6,400 bases of DNA from positions 1-6,400 of the forward strand of contig CALIDR010000057.1 in assembly GCA_938022295.1 (NCBI GenBank), given 5' to 3'. The position numbers were made by a program, and so were the translations under genes. The stretch comes from an uncultured Burkholderiaceae bacterium. GTDB lineage: Bacteria; Pseudomonadota; Gammaproteobacteria; Burkholderiales; Burkholderiaceae_C. The notes beneath the pieces are model-generated. The model was not told the origin of the DNA. It did no database searches and saw only the letters and a list, made by a program, of their open reading frames with translations. Shown here piece by piece: positions 1 through 5,627 of this stretch (the first letter of the stretch is position 1; each line of letters begins with the position of its first letter).

Positions 1-36
1 GCCACCCATTCGCGGGGATGACTGGCCGCCGGGGCT

Positions 37-54
37 CGGGCAGCATCCTGCCCG
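37..54 (+). other. Short perfect inverted repeat (hairpin) upstream of the sugar transferase gene
   Basis: Arms CGGGCAG (37-43) and CTGCCCG (48-54) are perfect reverse complements of 7 bp around the 4-nt loop CATC. No run of T follows (the next bases are CCAAGTG), so this is not a standard intrinsic terminator. It could be the end of an upstream transcript or part of the leader of the next gene; the window begins too close to decide. Confidence 0.5.
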
Positions 55-61
55 CCAAGTG

Positions 62-106
62 TCAATTCCATCGACAGCCGGCGACGGCGTCGGTGGCGCG
101 AATTGA
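62..106 (+). promoter_or_regulatory. Long stem-loop in the leader of the sugar transferase gene
   Basis: Read as RNA, this stretch folds on itself almost end to end. The outer stem is TCAATT (62-67) with AATTGA (101-106). The middle stem is 68-75 with 89-96 (8 pairs including one U-G). A single bulged A lies at 76. The inner stem is GCCG (77-80) with CGGC (85-88), closed by a GCGA loop (81-84), a GNRA-type tetraloop. A 4-nt bulge CGCG (97-100) separates the outer and middle stems. That gives 18 pairs in 45 nt, ending 9 nt before the GGAG ribosome binding site. The pairing is seen directly. A regulatory role (translation control, mRNA stability or a protein-binding site) is inference, as is transcription through the element. 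I do not recognise a known riboswitch family. The AT-rich outer arms stand out in a 70% GC region. Confidence 0.55.
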
Positions 107-115
107 GCGGCTCGC

Positions 116-119
116 GGAG
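116..119 (+). promoter_or_regulatory. Ribosome binding site that fixes the sugar transferase start
   Basis: GGAG lies 6 nt before the ATG at 126, an ideal Shine-Dalgarno spacing. It supports 126 as the start over the upstream in-frame ATG at 18. Confidence 0.75.
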
Positions 120-125
120 CAGTCG

Positions 126-1517
126 ATGATCCGCATCTTCAACCACTACCTCCACCGCCGCACCCTGTTGCAGGTCGCCATCGACCTGGCGCTGATCGTC
201 GTCGTCGTCCTGGGCATGAGCCTGAGCGGCGCGGGCGGGATCGGCAGTTCGGGCGACGGCGTGCTGCTGCCGCTGCTGGCCTGCCTGCTGCTGGCCGGCT
301 GCGTGTTCGTGCTGAACTCGGCCACCGGTTTCTACGAGTACGCGCACAACCGCACGCTGCTGCAGTCGCTCGCCCGCGCGACGGTGGCGATCGTCTGCGG
401 GCTGCCGCTGGCGTGGCTGATCTTCGGCCTGCTGCCGGGCACGCTGCCGGGCAAGGAACTGATGCAGCTGGCGGCGATGGGCGTCGTCGTCGGCGTGTTC
501 GGGCAGCGCGTCTACGTCTCGCACTCGAAGGCGCAGTCGCTGATCCGCTCGCGGCTGCTGATCTACGGCGCCGGCCCGGCGGCGATGCAGGTGGCGCAGA
601 CGCTGCAGCAGGCCGACCCGCACGCCGAGATCGTCGGCTTCGTCGTCGGCGCCAACGAGACGCAGGCCTGCGTGCCGGCCAACCGGATCCTCAACGGCGG
701 GCGGCCGCTGAGCCAGCTCGCGCGCGACCTGCGGGTCGACGAGATCGTCGTCGCGCTCAGCGAGCGGCGCGGCGGTAGCATGCCGCTGCGCGAGCTGCTG
801 GACTGCAAGCTCTCCGGGGTGCGCGTGCTCGACACTTCGGCGCACTTCGAGAAGTCGCTGGCGCAGATCCGCATCGACCACGTGCACGCCGGCGCGCTGA
901 TCTTCGGCGAGGGGTTCAACCAGGGGTGGCTTCGCACGACGGTCAAGCGCGCGTTCGACGTGGTGTGCGCCCTGATCCTGCTCGTGATCGGCGCGCCGGT
1001 GATGCTGCTCACGGCGCTGGCGATCCGCCTCGAGTCGCCCGGCGGCGTGTTCTACCGCCAGGAGCGCACGGGCTTCAACGGCAAGCCGTTCGAGGTGATC
1101 AAGTTCCGCAGCATGCGCAGCGACGCCGAGGGCGACGGCAAGCCGCGCTGGGCCTCGACCAACGACGACCGCGTCACCCGCGTGGGCCGCGTGATCCGCA
1201 AGCTGCGCATCGACGAGATGCCGCAGCTGATCAACGTGCTGCGCGGCGAGATGAGCCTCGTCGGCCCCCGGCCCGAGCGGCCTTACTTCGTCGAGCAGCT
1301 GATTCAGCAGGTGCCCTACTACGCCGTGCGCCACAGCATGAAGCCCGGCGTCACCGGTTGGGCGCAGGTGCGCTACCACTACGGCGAGTCGATCGAGGAC
1401 GCCAAGCGCAAGCTCGAGTACGACCTCTACTACGTGAAGAACCACTCGCTGTTCCTCGACCTCGTCATCATCCTTGAGACGATCGCGGTGGTGCTGACGG
1501 CACGCGGCTCGCGCTGA
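126..1517 (+). CDS. epsB: TIGR03013-type sugar transferase of the PEP-CTERM/exosortase-associated EPS locus (undecaprenyl-phosphate sugar-1-phosphate transferase)
   Basis: This 463-residue inner-membrane enzyme is expected to transfer a sugar-1-phosphate from a nucleotide sugar to undecaprenyl phosphate, the first step in making a polysaccharide repeat unit. The N-terminus MIRIFNHYLHRRTLLQ is typical of TIGR03013 members. Hydrophobic helices follow at about 14-35, 46-68, 81-102 and 110-130. A Rossmann-like CoA-binding-type segment begins at LLIYGAG (144-150). A further hydrophobic helix at about 276-299 leads into the bacterial sugar transferase domain. Its signatures are all present: KFRSM (326-330), DEMPQL (from 363), GPRPERP (380-386) and KPGVTGWAQV. 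The ATG at 126 is chosen because it carries a good ribosome binding site and matches the family N-terminus. An in-frame ATG at 18 would add 36 residues unlike the family and would translate across the leader hairpin. The symbol follows the EpsB_2 naming and is approximate. The sugar specificity cannot be read. Length and motifs look intact. Confidence 0.93.
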   Translation: MIRIFNHYLHRRTLLQVAIDLALIVVVVLGMSLSGAGGIGSSGDGVLLPLLACLLLAGCVFVLNSATGFYEYAHNRTLLQSLARATVAIVCGLPLAWLIFGLLPGTLPGKELMQLAAMGVVVGVFGQRVYVSHSKAQSLIRSRLLIYGAGPAAMQVAQTLQQADPHAEIVGFVVGANETQACVPANRILNGGRPLSQLARDLRVDEIVVALSERRGGSMPLRELLDCKLSGVRVLDTSAHFEKSLAQIRIDHVHAGALIFGEGFNQGWLRTTVKRAFDVVCALILLVIGAPVMLLTALAIRLESPGGVFYRQERTGFNGKPFEVIKFRSMRSDAEGDGKPRWASTNDDRVTRVGRVIRKLRIDEMPQLINVLRGEMSLVGPRPERPYFVEQLIQQVPYYAVRHSMKPGVTGWAQVRYHYGESIEDAKRKLEYDLYYVKNHSLFLDLVIILETIAVVLTARGSR

Positions 1518-1527
1518 GCAGCGTCGT

Positions 1528-1562
1528 GCGGCCTACCGGGCCGCCGAGCGGCCGTTGGCGGC
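1528..1562 (+). terminator. Alternative GC-rich hairpins just after the sugar transferase stop; possible weak terminator or attenuator
   Basis: Three alternating arms are visible: GCGGCC (1528-1533), GGCCGC (1539-1544) and GCGGCC (1548-1553). The central arm can pair with either neighbour, with loops of 5 or 3 nt. A third option pairs GCCGCC (1540-1545) with GGCGGC (1557-1562), after which comes GTTTCGCT. The element starts 10 nt after the stop codon. The inverted repeats are certain. The terminator reading is tentative because the T run is only three bases. It could equally protect the 3' end of the message or act on the small ORF at 1597. Confidence 0.4.
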
Positions 1563-1586
1563 GTTTCGCTATCCTCTTCGCCTGAC

Positions 1587-1590
1587 GAGG
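1587..1590 (+). promoter_or_regulatory. Ribosome binding site for the small ORF at 1597
   Basis: GAGG with a 6-nt spacer to the ATG at 1597. This is better than the site before prsK or prsR, and it is the main reason to take the small ORF seriously. Confidence 0.45.
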
Positions 1591-1596
1591 CTCGCC

Positions 1597-1815
1597 ATGC
1601 CGCAGACCCGCAACGCCACCGCCAAGGATACCGGCGATCGCTGGGGCGGATGGGTCGAGGAGAACCCCGGCGTCGACGGCCTGACGCCGACGCGCAACGC
1701 GCTGCCGGCGACGTCGCGTGCCACGCTTGCCGAAGCGCCCGGGTCCCACCGGGCGGAGACCCGCAGCGCGGCTGGGGCGGCGTTCGAGTTCGAGAAAGTG
1801 TCGATCGCCGCATGA
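1597..1815 (+). CDS. Possible small hypothetical protein, 72 residues, function unknown
   Basis: I do not recognise this protein. It lies alone between the sugar transferase and prsK on the same strand. Evidence for it is a well-placed GAGG at 1587-1590, an ATG start, about 63 of 72 codons ending in G or C, and a first codon position rich in G, as in the neighbouring genes. The product has no signal peptide, no membrane helix and no cysteine. It is polar, with a DRWGGWVEENPG patch at 14-25 holding its only two tryptophans, then an Ala/Thr/Arg-rich middle and the C-terminus AFEFEKVSIAA. In DNA this GC-rich, open frames of this size occur by chance, so the call rests mainly on the ribosome binding site. 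An earlier in-frame TTG at 1555 would add 14 residues but is less well supported. Confidence 0.42.
   Translation: MPQTRNATAKDTGDRWGGWVEENPGVDGLTPTRNALPATSRATLAEAPGSHRAETRSAAGAAFEFEKVSIAA
1626..1637 (+). repeat. 12-bp direct repeat, copy 1 (GGATACCGGCGA)
   Basis: The identical 12-mer recurs at 2012-2023, 386 bp downstream, 63 nt before the prsK start. Copy 1 lies inside the possible small gene. Flanking bases differ, so the repeat is exactly 12 bp. It may be coincidence in GC-rich DNA or a pair of protein-binding sites. Confidence 0.3.
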
Positions 1816-1884
1816 CGGCCGATGAAGCGGGTCGACCTGCCGGCACACCGCGCTGCCTGCGGCCGCGGGTTGCCGTGCGAAGGC

Positions 1885-1907
1885 GTGCGCCAATCGCCGT
1901 GGCGCAC
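1885..1907 (+). other. Hairpin in the region before prsK
   Basis: GTGCGCC (1885-1891) and GGCGCAC (1901-1907) are perfect 7-bp inverted arms around a 9-nt loop. No T tract follows. It might end transcripts coming from the small ORF or form an operator. GGCGCACC also recurs at 1938-1945. Confidence 0.35.
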
Positions 1908-1994
1908 CGTCGCCGGACCGTCAAAGCGCCCTGCCGCGGCGCACCATGACCGACAATCGCCGGCCGTGCAGGATCTGTCGTGACCGCAGCGGGC

Positions 1995-2010
1995 CGGCAG
2001 CGGACCTGCG
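1995..2010 (+). promoter_or_regulatory. Weak sigma-54-like promoter candidate before prsK
   Basis: CGGCAGC-N4-CTGCG has the invariant GG and GC at the correct 12-base offset. It agrees with GGCA of the -24 element and TGC of the -12 element, but misses other consensus bases. If used, transcription would start near 2021, about 65 nt before the prsK GTG. The family context (PrsR is a sigma-54 activator) makes autoregulation conceivable. Matches of this quality are common in GC-rich DNA. Confidence 0.15.
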
Positions 2011-2011
2011 C

Positions 2012-2023
2012 GGATACCGGCGA
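2012..2023 (+). repeat. 12-bp direct repeat, copy 2 (GGATACCGGCGA)
   Basis: Identical to 1626-1637. It lies in the untranslated region before prsK, just downstream of the weak sigma-54-like match. Confidence 0.3.
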
Positions 2024-2085
2024 GGCTGCGGGATAGCGGCTTCGTCACCTGCCCGGCCCGCCGGTGTGCTTCTCGCGCCAGAAAC

Positions 2086-4200
2086 GTGGACACCCCCGCC
2101 GCTGACCTGACCGCCTACGGCTTCGCGCTCGCGGCGTTGCTGTACGCGCTGTTCGCGGGGTATCTGGTCCGCACCGCCTACGTGCGCCGCGCGCAGCTGC
2201 CGCCGCCGTGGCCGTTCACCGGCGCCGTGCTGGCCAGTGCCGTGTGGGCGATGGTCGGCATCGGCGAGACGTGGATCACCGGCGACGCCGAGGCGCCGTC
2301 GATCATCGCCGCCGACTTGGCGCGGCACGCGCTGTGGTTCCTGTTCCTGCTCGGCCAGATCCACCCGCCGCGCGCGGGCCGCGCGCCGTGGCGCGACTTC
2401 GGCGCGCTGGGCGTCGCCGCGGTCCTGCTGATCGCGGCCGAGGCGGCGCTGCTAGCCGCGGTGGCGGCCGGCGCCGTACCGGCAGCGCTGCGCGTGCGCG
2501 TCGAGCCGCTGCTGCTGCTCGGGCTGGCGGTGCTCGGCCTGATCCTCGTCGAGCAGCTGTACCGCAACCTGCCGGAGGACTCGCACTGGAGCGCCAAGCC
2601 GCTCGCGCTCGGGCTCGGGCTGATGTTCGTGTTCGATCTCTACCTGTACTCGCAGGCGGTGCTGTTCGCGTCGCTGGACAGCGACGCGCTGGCGGTGCGC
2701 GGTGCCGTGCACGCGCTGGCGGTGCCGCTGCTGTTCGTCGCCTCGAAGCGGCACGTCAACTGGGTCGGCAAGCTGCGCGTCTCGCGCGCGGCGGCGTTCC
2801 ACTCGGCCACGCTGCTGCTGGCGGGGGTGTACCTGCTGTTCATGTCGGCGATCGGCTACTACGTGCGCTACACCGGCGGCGAGTGGGGGCGCGCGCTGCA
2901 GATCGCGCTGCTGGCGGCGGCGCTGGCGGCGCTGGCGGTGCTGGCGGTGTCGGGCACGGTGCGCGCGCGGCTGCGCGTGTTCTTCGGCAAGCACCTGTTC
3001 CACTACCGATACGACTACCGCAAGGAGTGGCTGCAGTTCACCTCGCGGCTGACGGCGCAGCACTCGCCGCAGGAGCTCGCCACCTCGGTCACGCACGGCC
3101 TGGCCGACCTCGTCGAGAGCCCGGCCGGCGCGCTGTGGCTGAAGACGGCCGACGGCAGCGCCTTCGTGCAGGCCGGCGGCTGGAACATGGCGGCCAGCGC
3201 GGCGCGCGAGCCGGCCGACTCGCCGTTCGCCGCGTTCCTGCTCGCGCGCGGGTGGATCGTCGACCTCGGCGAGTGCCGCGACCGCCCCGAGCGCTACGAC
3301 CACCTCGCGGTGCCCGACAGCGTGCGCCTGGCGCCGCAGGCGTGGCTCGTGGTGCCGCTGATCGTGGGCGACGCGCTGGCCGGCTACGTCGTGTTGGCGC
3401 GCCCGCGCACGCCGCTCGAACTCGACTGGGAGGTCACCGACCTGCTGAAGACGGCGGCCCGCCAGGCGGCGGCGTTCCTCGCCCAGATGCAGGCCACCGA
3501 GGCGCTGCTCGAGGCGCGCAAGTTCGACGCCTTCAACCGCATGTCGGCGTTCGTCGTGCACGACCTGAAAAACATCGTGACACAACTCTCGCTGCTGCTG
3601 AAGAACGCGCAGCGCCACCGCGACAACCCCGAGTTCCAGCAGGATATGCTGGCCACGGTCGAGAACTCGCTCGAGAAGATGCGCCAGCTGATGCTGCAGC
3701 TCCGCGAGGGGCAGGCACCGGCCGCCGGCCGCCCGAGCGGGGTCGACCTGGCCTCGATCGCGCAACGGCTCGCGGCGATGGCCCGTGACCGCGGCCGCGA
3801 GGTGGAGGTGAAGGTGGTCGACCGCGTGATGACCCGCGGCCACGAGGAGCGCGTCGAGCGCGTGCTCGGGCACCTGGTGCACAACGCGCTGGACGCCACC
3901 CGGCCCGACCAGCGCGTGTGGCTCAAGCTCGAGCGCGCCAGCGGCCAGGCGCGCATCGAGGTCGGCGACACCGGCTGCGGGATGTCGCCCGAATTCGTCG
4001 CCCACCGCCTGTTCAAGCCGTTCAGTTCGACGAAAAAGACCGGCATGGGCATCGGCACCTTCGAGAGCTTCCAGTACGTGCAGGAACTGGGTGGCAAGAT
4101 CGATGTCCGAAGCCAGGAAGGCGCCGGCACCGTCGTCACCCTGCTGATGCCGCTGTTCGACGCCGGCACCGAGGACCGCACGCTGGCGCTGCCCGCGTGA
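2086..4200 (+). CDS. prsK: PEP-CTERM/exosortase system membrane histidine kinase PrsK
   Basis: This 704-residue sensor kinase sits in the inner membrane and is the partner of the response regulator that follows. Roughly eight or nine hydrophobic segments fill residues 10-290, for example 11-28, 46-60, 82-92, 105-130, 141-157, 173-194, 207-220, 239-260 and 269-290. Next come the family-typical stretch HYRYDYRKEW (306-315) and a GAF-like region at about 330-475. The phosphoacceptor motif is VVHDLKN with His492. The ATPase domain has an N box HLVHNALDAT (Asn600), a G1 box GDTGCGM (627-633), an F box LFKPFSSTKK (642-651) and a G2 box GMGIGTF (653-659). All catalytic motifs are intact, and length and order fit TIGR02916. 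The start is GTG at 2086: the frame is closed by a stop at 1981 and has no other ATG, GTG or TTG in between. The ribosome binding site is poor. The signal sensed is unknown. In-frame 9-bp repeats at 2920-2946 encode part of a membrane helix. Confidence 0.95.
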   Translation: MDTPAADLTAYGFALAALLYALFAGYLVRTAYVRRAQLPPPWPFTGAVLASAVWAMVGIGETWITGDAEAPSIIAADLARHALWFLFLLGQIHPPRAGRAPWRDFGALGVAAVLLIAAEAALLAAVAAGAVPAALRVRVEPLLLLGLAVLGLILVEQLYRNLPEDSHWSAKPLALGLGLMFVFDLYLYSQAVLFASLDSDALAVRGAVHALAVPLLFVASKRHVNWVGKLRVSRAAAFHSATLLLAGVYLLFMSAIGYYVRYTGGEWGRALQIALLAAALAALAVLAVSGTVRARLRVFFGKHLFHYRYDYRKEWLQFTSRLTAQHSPQELATSVTHGLADLVESPAGALWLKTADGSAFVQAGGWNMAASAAREPADSPFAAFLLARGWIVDLGECRDRPERYDHLAVPDSVRLAPQAWLVVPLIVGDALAGYVVLARPRTPLELDWEVTDLLKTAARQAAAFLAQMQATEALLEARKFDAFNRMSAFVVHDLKNIVTQLSLLLKNAQRHRDNPEFQQDMLATVENSLEKMRQLMLQLREGQAPAAGRPSGVDLASIAQRLAAMARDRGREVEVKVVDRVMTRGHEERVERVLGHLVHNALDATRPDQRVWLKLERASGQARIEVGDTGCGMSPEFVAHRLFKPFSSTKKTGMGIGTFESFQYVQELGGKIDVRSQEGAGTVVTLLMPLFDAGTEDRTLALPA
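2920..2946 (+). repeat. Three near-identical 9-bp units inside prsK
   Basis: GCGCTGGCG, GCGCTGGCG and GTGCTGGCG follow each other in frame, encoding Ala/Val-Leu-Ala units (from residue 279) in the last membrane helix of PrsK. Gain or loss of a unit would keep the frame. It is probably just the codon bias of a hydrophobic helix. Confidence 0.5.
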
Positions 4201-4214
4201 ACGTCCGCCCCGCC

Positions 4215-5582
4215 ATGACCACCCACAAGCCGCCGCCGCTGCTCATCGTCGAAGACGACCTCGCGCTGCAGAAGCAGATCAAGTGGTCGCTCGACGGCTG
4301 GGAGGCGGTCACCGCGCACGACCGCGAGAGCGCGCTGGTGGCGATGCGCCGCCACGCGCCGGCGGTGGTCACGATGGACCTCGGGCTGCCGCCCGACCCG
4401 GATTCGACGTCCGAGGGCTTCAAGCTGCTCGAGCAGCTGCTCGACGCCGACCCGAACGTCAAGGTGATCGTGCTGACCGGGCAGAACGACCAGGCCAACG
4501 CGCTGAAGGCGATCGCGCTCGGCGCCTACGACTTCTTCGCCAAGCCGTTCGAGCCCGAGCTGCTGAACCTGACGATCGCGCGGGCGTACCGGGTGTGGGA
4601 GCTGCAGACCGAGAACCAGCGCCTGCAGCAGATGCACCAGCCCGACGCGCTGGCCGGGCTGATCACGCGCGACCCCGCGATGCTGAAGATCGCGCGCACG
4701 ATCGAGCGCGTCGCGCCCAGCGACGCCACGGTGATGCTGCTCGGCGAGTCGGGCACCGGCAAGGAGGTGCTCGCCCAGGGGCTGCACCAGGCGAGCCGGC
4801 GCAAGGGGCGGTTCGTGGCCATCAACTGCGCCGCGATCCCCGAGAACCTGCTCGAGAGCGAACTCTTCGGCTACGAGAAGGGCGCCTTCACCGGCGCCGC
4901 CAAGACGACCCCGGGCAAGATCGAGACCGCGCACGGCGGCACGCTCTTCCTCGACGAGATCGGCGACCTGCCCGGCGCGCTGCAGTCCAAGCTGCTGCGC
5001 TTCCTGCAGGAGCGCAAGGTCGAGCGGCTCGGGGCGCGGCAGGAGATCCCGATCGACGTGCGCGTCGTCTGCGCGACGCACCAGGACCTGCAGGGCCGCA
5101 TCCGCGACGGTCGCTTCCGCGAGGACCTGTACTACCGGCTCGCCGAGATCGTCGTCGAGATCCCGCCGCTGCGCGAGCGCCCGGGCGACGCGGTGCTGCT
5201 CGCGCACGCCTTCCTGCGCCGCTTCGCGCACGAGCAGCGGCGCAGCCTGAGCTTCAGCGACGACGCGCTGACCGCGATCGACCGCCACCCGTGGCCGGGC
5301 AACGTTCGCCAGCTGCTCAATGTGATCAAGCGCGCGGCGATCATGGCCGAGAGCAACCGCATCGGCTGCGACGAGCTCGGCCTGCCGCCGCCGGCCGCGC
5401 CTGCGGGCCAGACCGAGGCCGAGACGCTCGACCTGCGCACGGTGCGCGAACGCGCCGAGCGCGCCGCCGTGATCGCCGCGCTCGCGCGCACGAACGACAA
5501 CATCGCCAAGGCCGCCGAGCTGCTCGGCGTGAGCCGCCCGACGCTGTACGACCTGCTGAACCGGCTCGCGATCAAGACCTGA
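4215..5582 (+). CDS. prsR: PEP-CTERM-box sigma-54-dependent response regulator PrsR
   Basis: This 455-residue cytoplasmic activator matches TIGR02915 across its length. The receiver domain (about 8-120) has the acidic pair Asp14-Asp15, phosphoacceptor Asp55 in VTMDLGLPPDPD, Thr88 and Lys110. A linker rich in Glu/Gln (about 125-148) leads to the AAA+ sigma-54 activation domain (about 150-380). That domain has Walker A GESGTGKE (177-184), the sigma-54 contact loop GAFTGA (223-228), Walker B LFLDEIGD with Asp247-Glu248, and FREDLYYRL (301-309). A Fis-type helix-turn-helix closes the protein (425-455). All activator residues are present, so it should open promoters held by RpoN polymerase when phosphorylated by PrsK. 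ATG 4215 puts the family N-terminus in place. An in-frame GTG at 4197 would overlap the prsK stop (GTGA) and add 6 residues. Neither has a clear ribosome binding site, so translation is probably coupled to prsK. Confidence 0.96.
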   Translation: MTTHKPPPLLIVEDDLALQKQIKWSLDGWEAVTAHDRESALVAMRRHAPAVVTMDLGLPPDPDSTSEGFKLLEQLLDADPNVKVIVLTGQNDQANALKAIALGAYDFFAKPFEPELLNLTIARAYRVWELQTENQRLQQMHQPDALAGLITRDPAMLKIARTIERVAPSDATVMLLGESGTGKEVLAQGLHQASRRKGRFVAINCAAIPENLLESELFGYEKGAFTGAAKTTPGKIETAHGGTLFLDEIGDLPGALQSKLLRFLQERKVERLGARQEIPIDVRVVCATHQDLQGRIRDGRFREDLYYRLAEIVVEIPPLRERPGDAVLLAHAFLRRFAHEQRRSLSFSDDALTAIDRHPWPGNVRQLLNVIKRAAIMAESNRIGCDELGLPPPAAPAGQTEAETLDLRTVRERAERAAVIAALARTNDNIAKAAELLGVSRPTLYDLLNRLAIKT

Positions 5583-5595
5583 TCCCCTGCGCTGC

Positions 5596-5610
5596 GCGGC
5601 CTCCTGCCGC
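5596..5610 (+). other. Small hairpin between prsR and prsT
   Basis: GCGGC (5596-5600) and GCCGC (5606-5610) form a 5-bp stem with a 5-nt loop, followed by CCGAACGG and no T run. It is too weak for a terminator. It may slightly modulate the step from prsR to prsT, or mean nothing. Confidence 0.2.
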
Positions 5611-5627
5611 CCGAACGGATACCCACC

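Larger units (their letters stand above)
1816..2085. other. 270-base interval before prsK without a convincing gene
   Basis: No frame here has both a plausible start and coding-like composition. The short frames starting at 1812 and 1946 encode arginine-rich peptides without ribosome binding sites. The stretch contains an 8-bp palindrome TGCCGGCA (1838-1845), a 7-bp hairpin (1885-1907), a second copy of a 12-bp repeat (2012-2023) and a weak GG-N10-GC sigma-54-like match (1995-2010). It is the natural place for a promoter of prsK-prsR-prsT, but I see no strong sigma-70 or sigma-54 consensus. Confidence 0.5.

Noticed and set aside
94..108. TGGCGCG-N4-GAGC resembles a sigma-54 -24/-12 promoter with correct spacing before the sugar transferase.
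   Set aside because: The -12 half is poor, and transcription would start near 120, leaving the ribosome binding site at 116-119 outside the message. The bases are better explained as the 3' arm of the stem-loop.
1556..1570. TGGCGGC...CGCT as a sigma-54 promoter for the small ORF.
   Set aside because: The GG-to-GC spacing is one base short of the strict sigma-54 requirement.
1569..2093. A 174-codon - strand frame spanning almost the whole interval between the sugar transferase and prsK.
   Set aside because: The composition is rich in Arg, Ser, Cys and Trp in the manner of an antisense shadow, no ribosome binding site was noted, and the start lies inside prsK. Worth revisiting only if homologues appear.
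1812..2110. Two short + strand frames linked by ATGA overlaps (1812-1949 and 1946-2110), resembling a chain of tiny coupled genes.
   Set aside because: The peptides are Arg/Pro-rich, with third codon positions unlike the neighbours and no ribosome binding sites. The second also overlaps the start of prsK.
2208..4005. Long frames overlapping prsK on both strands (526 codons on +, 517 codons on -).
   Set aside because: Arg/Ala/Gly-rich shadow translations without motifs; prsK has full kinase motifs across the same bases.
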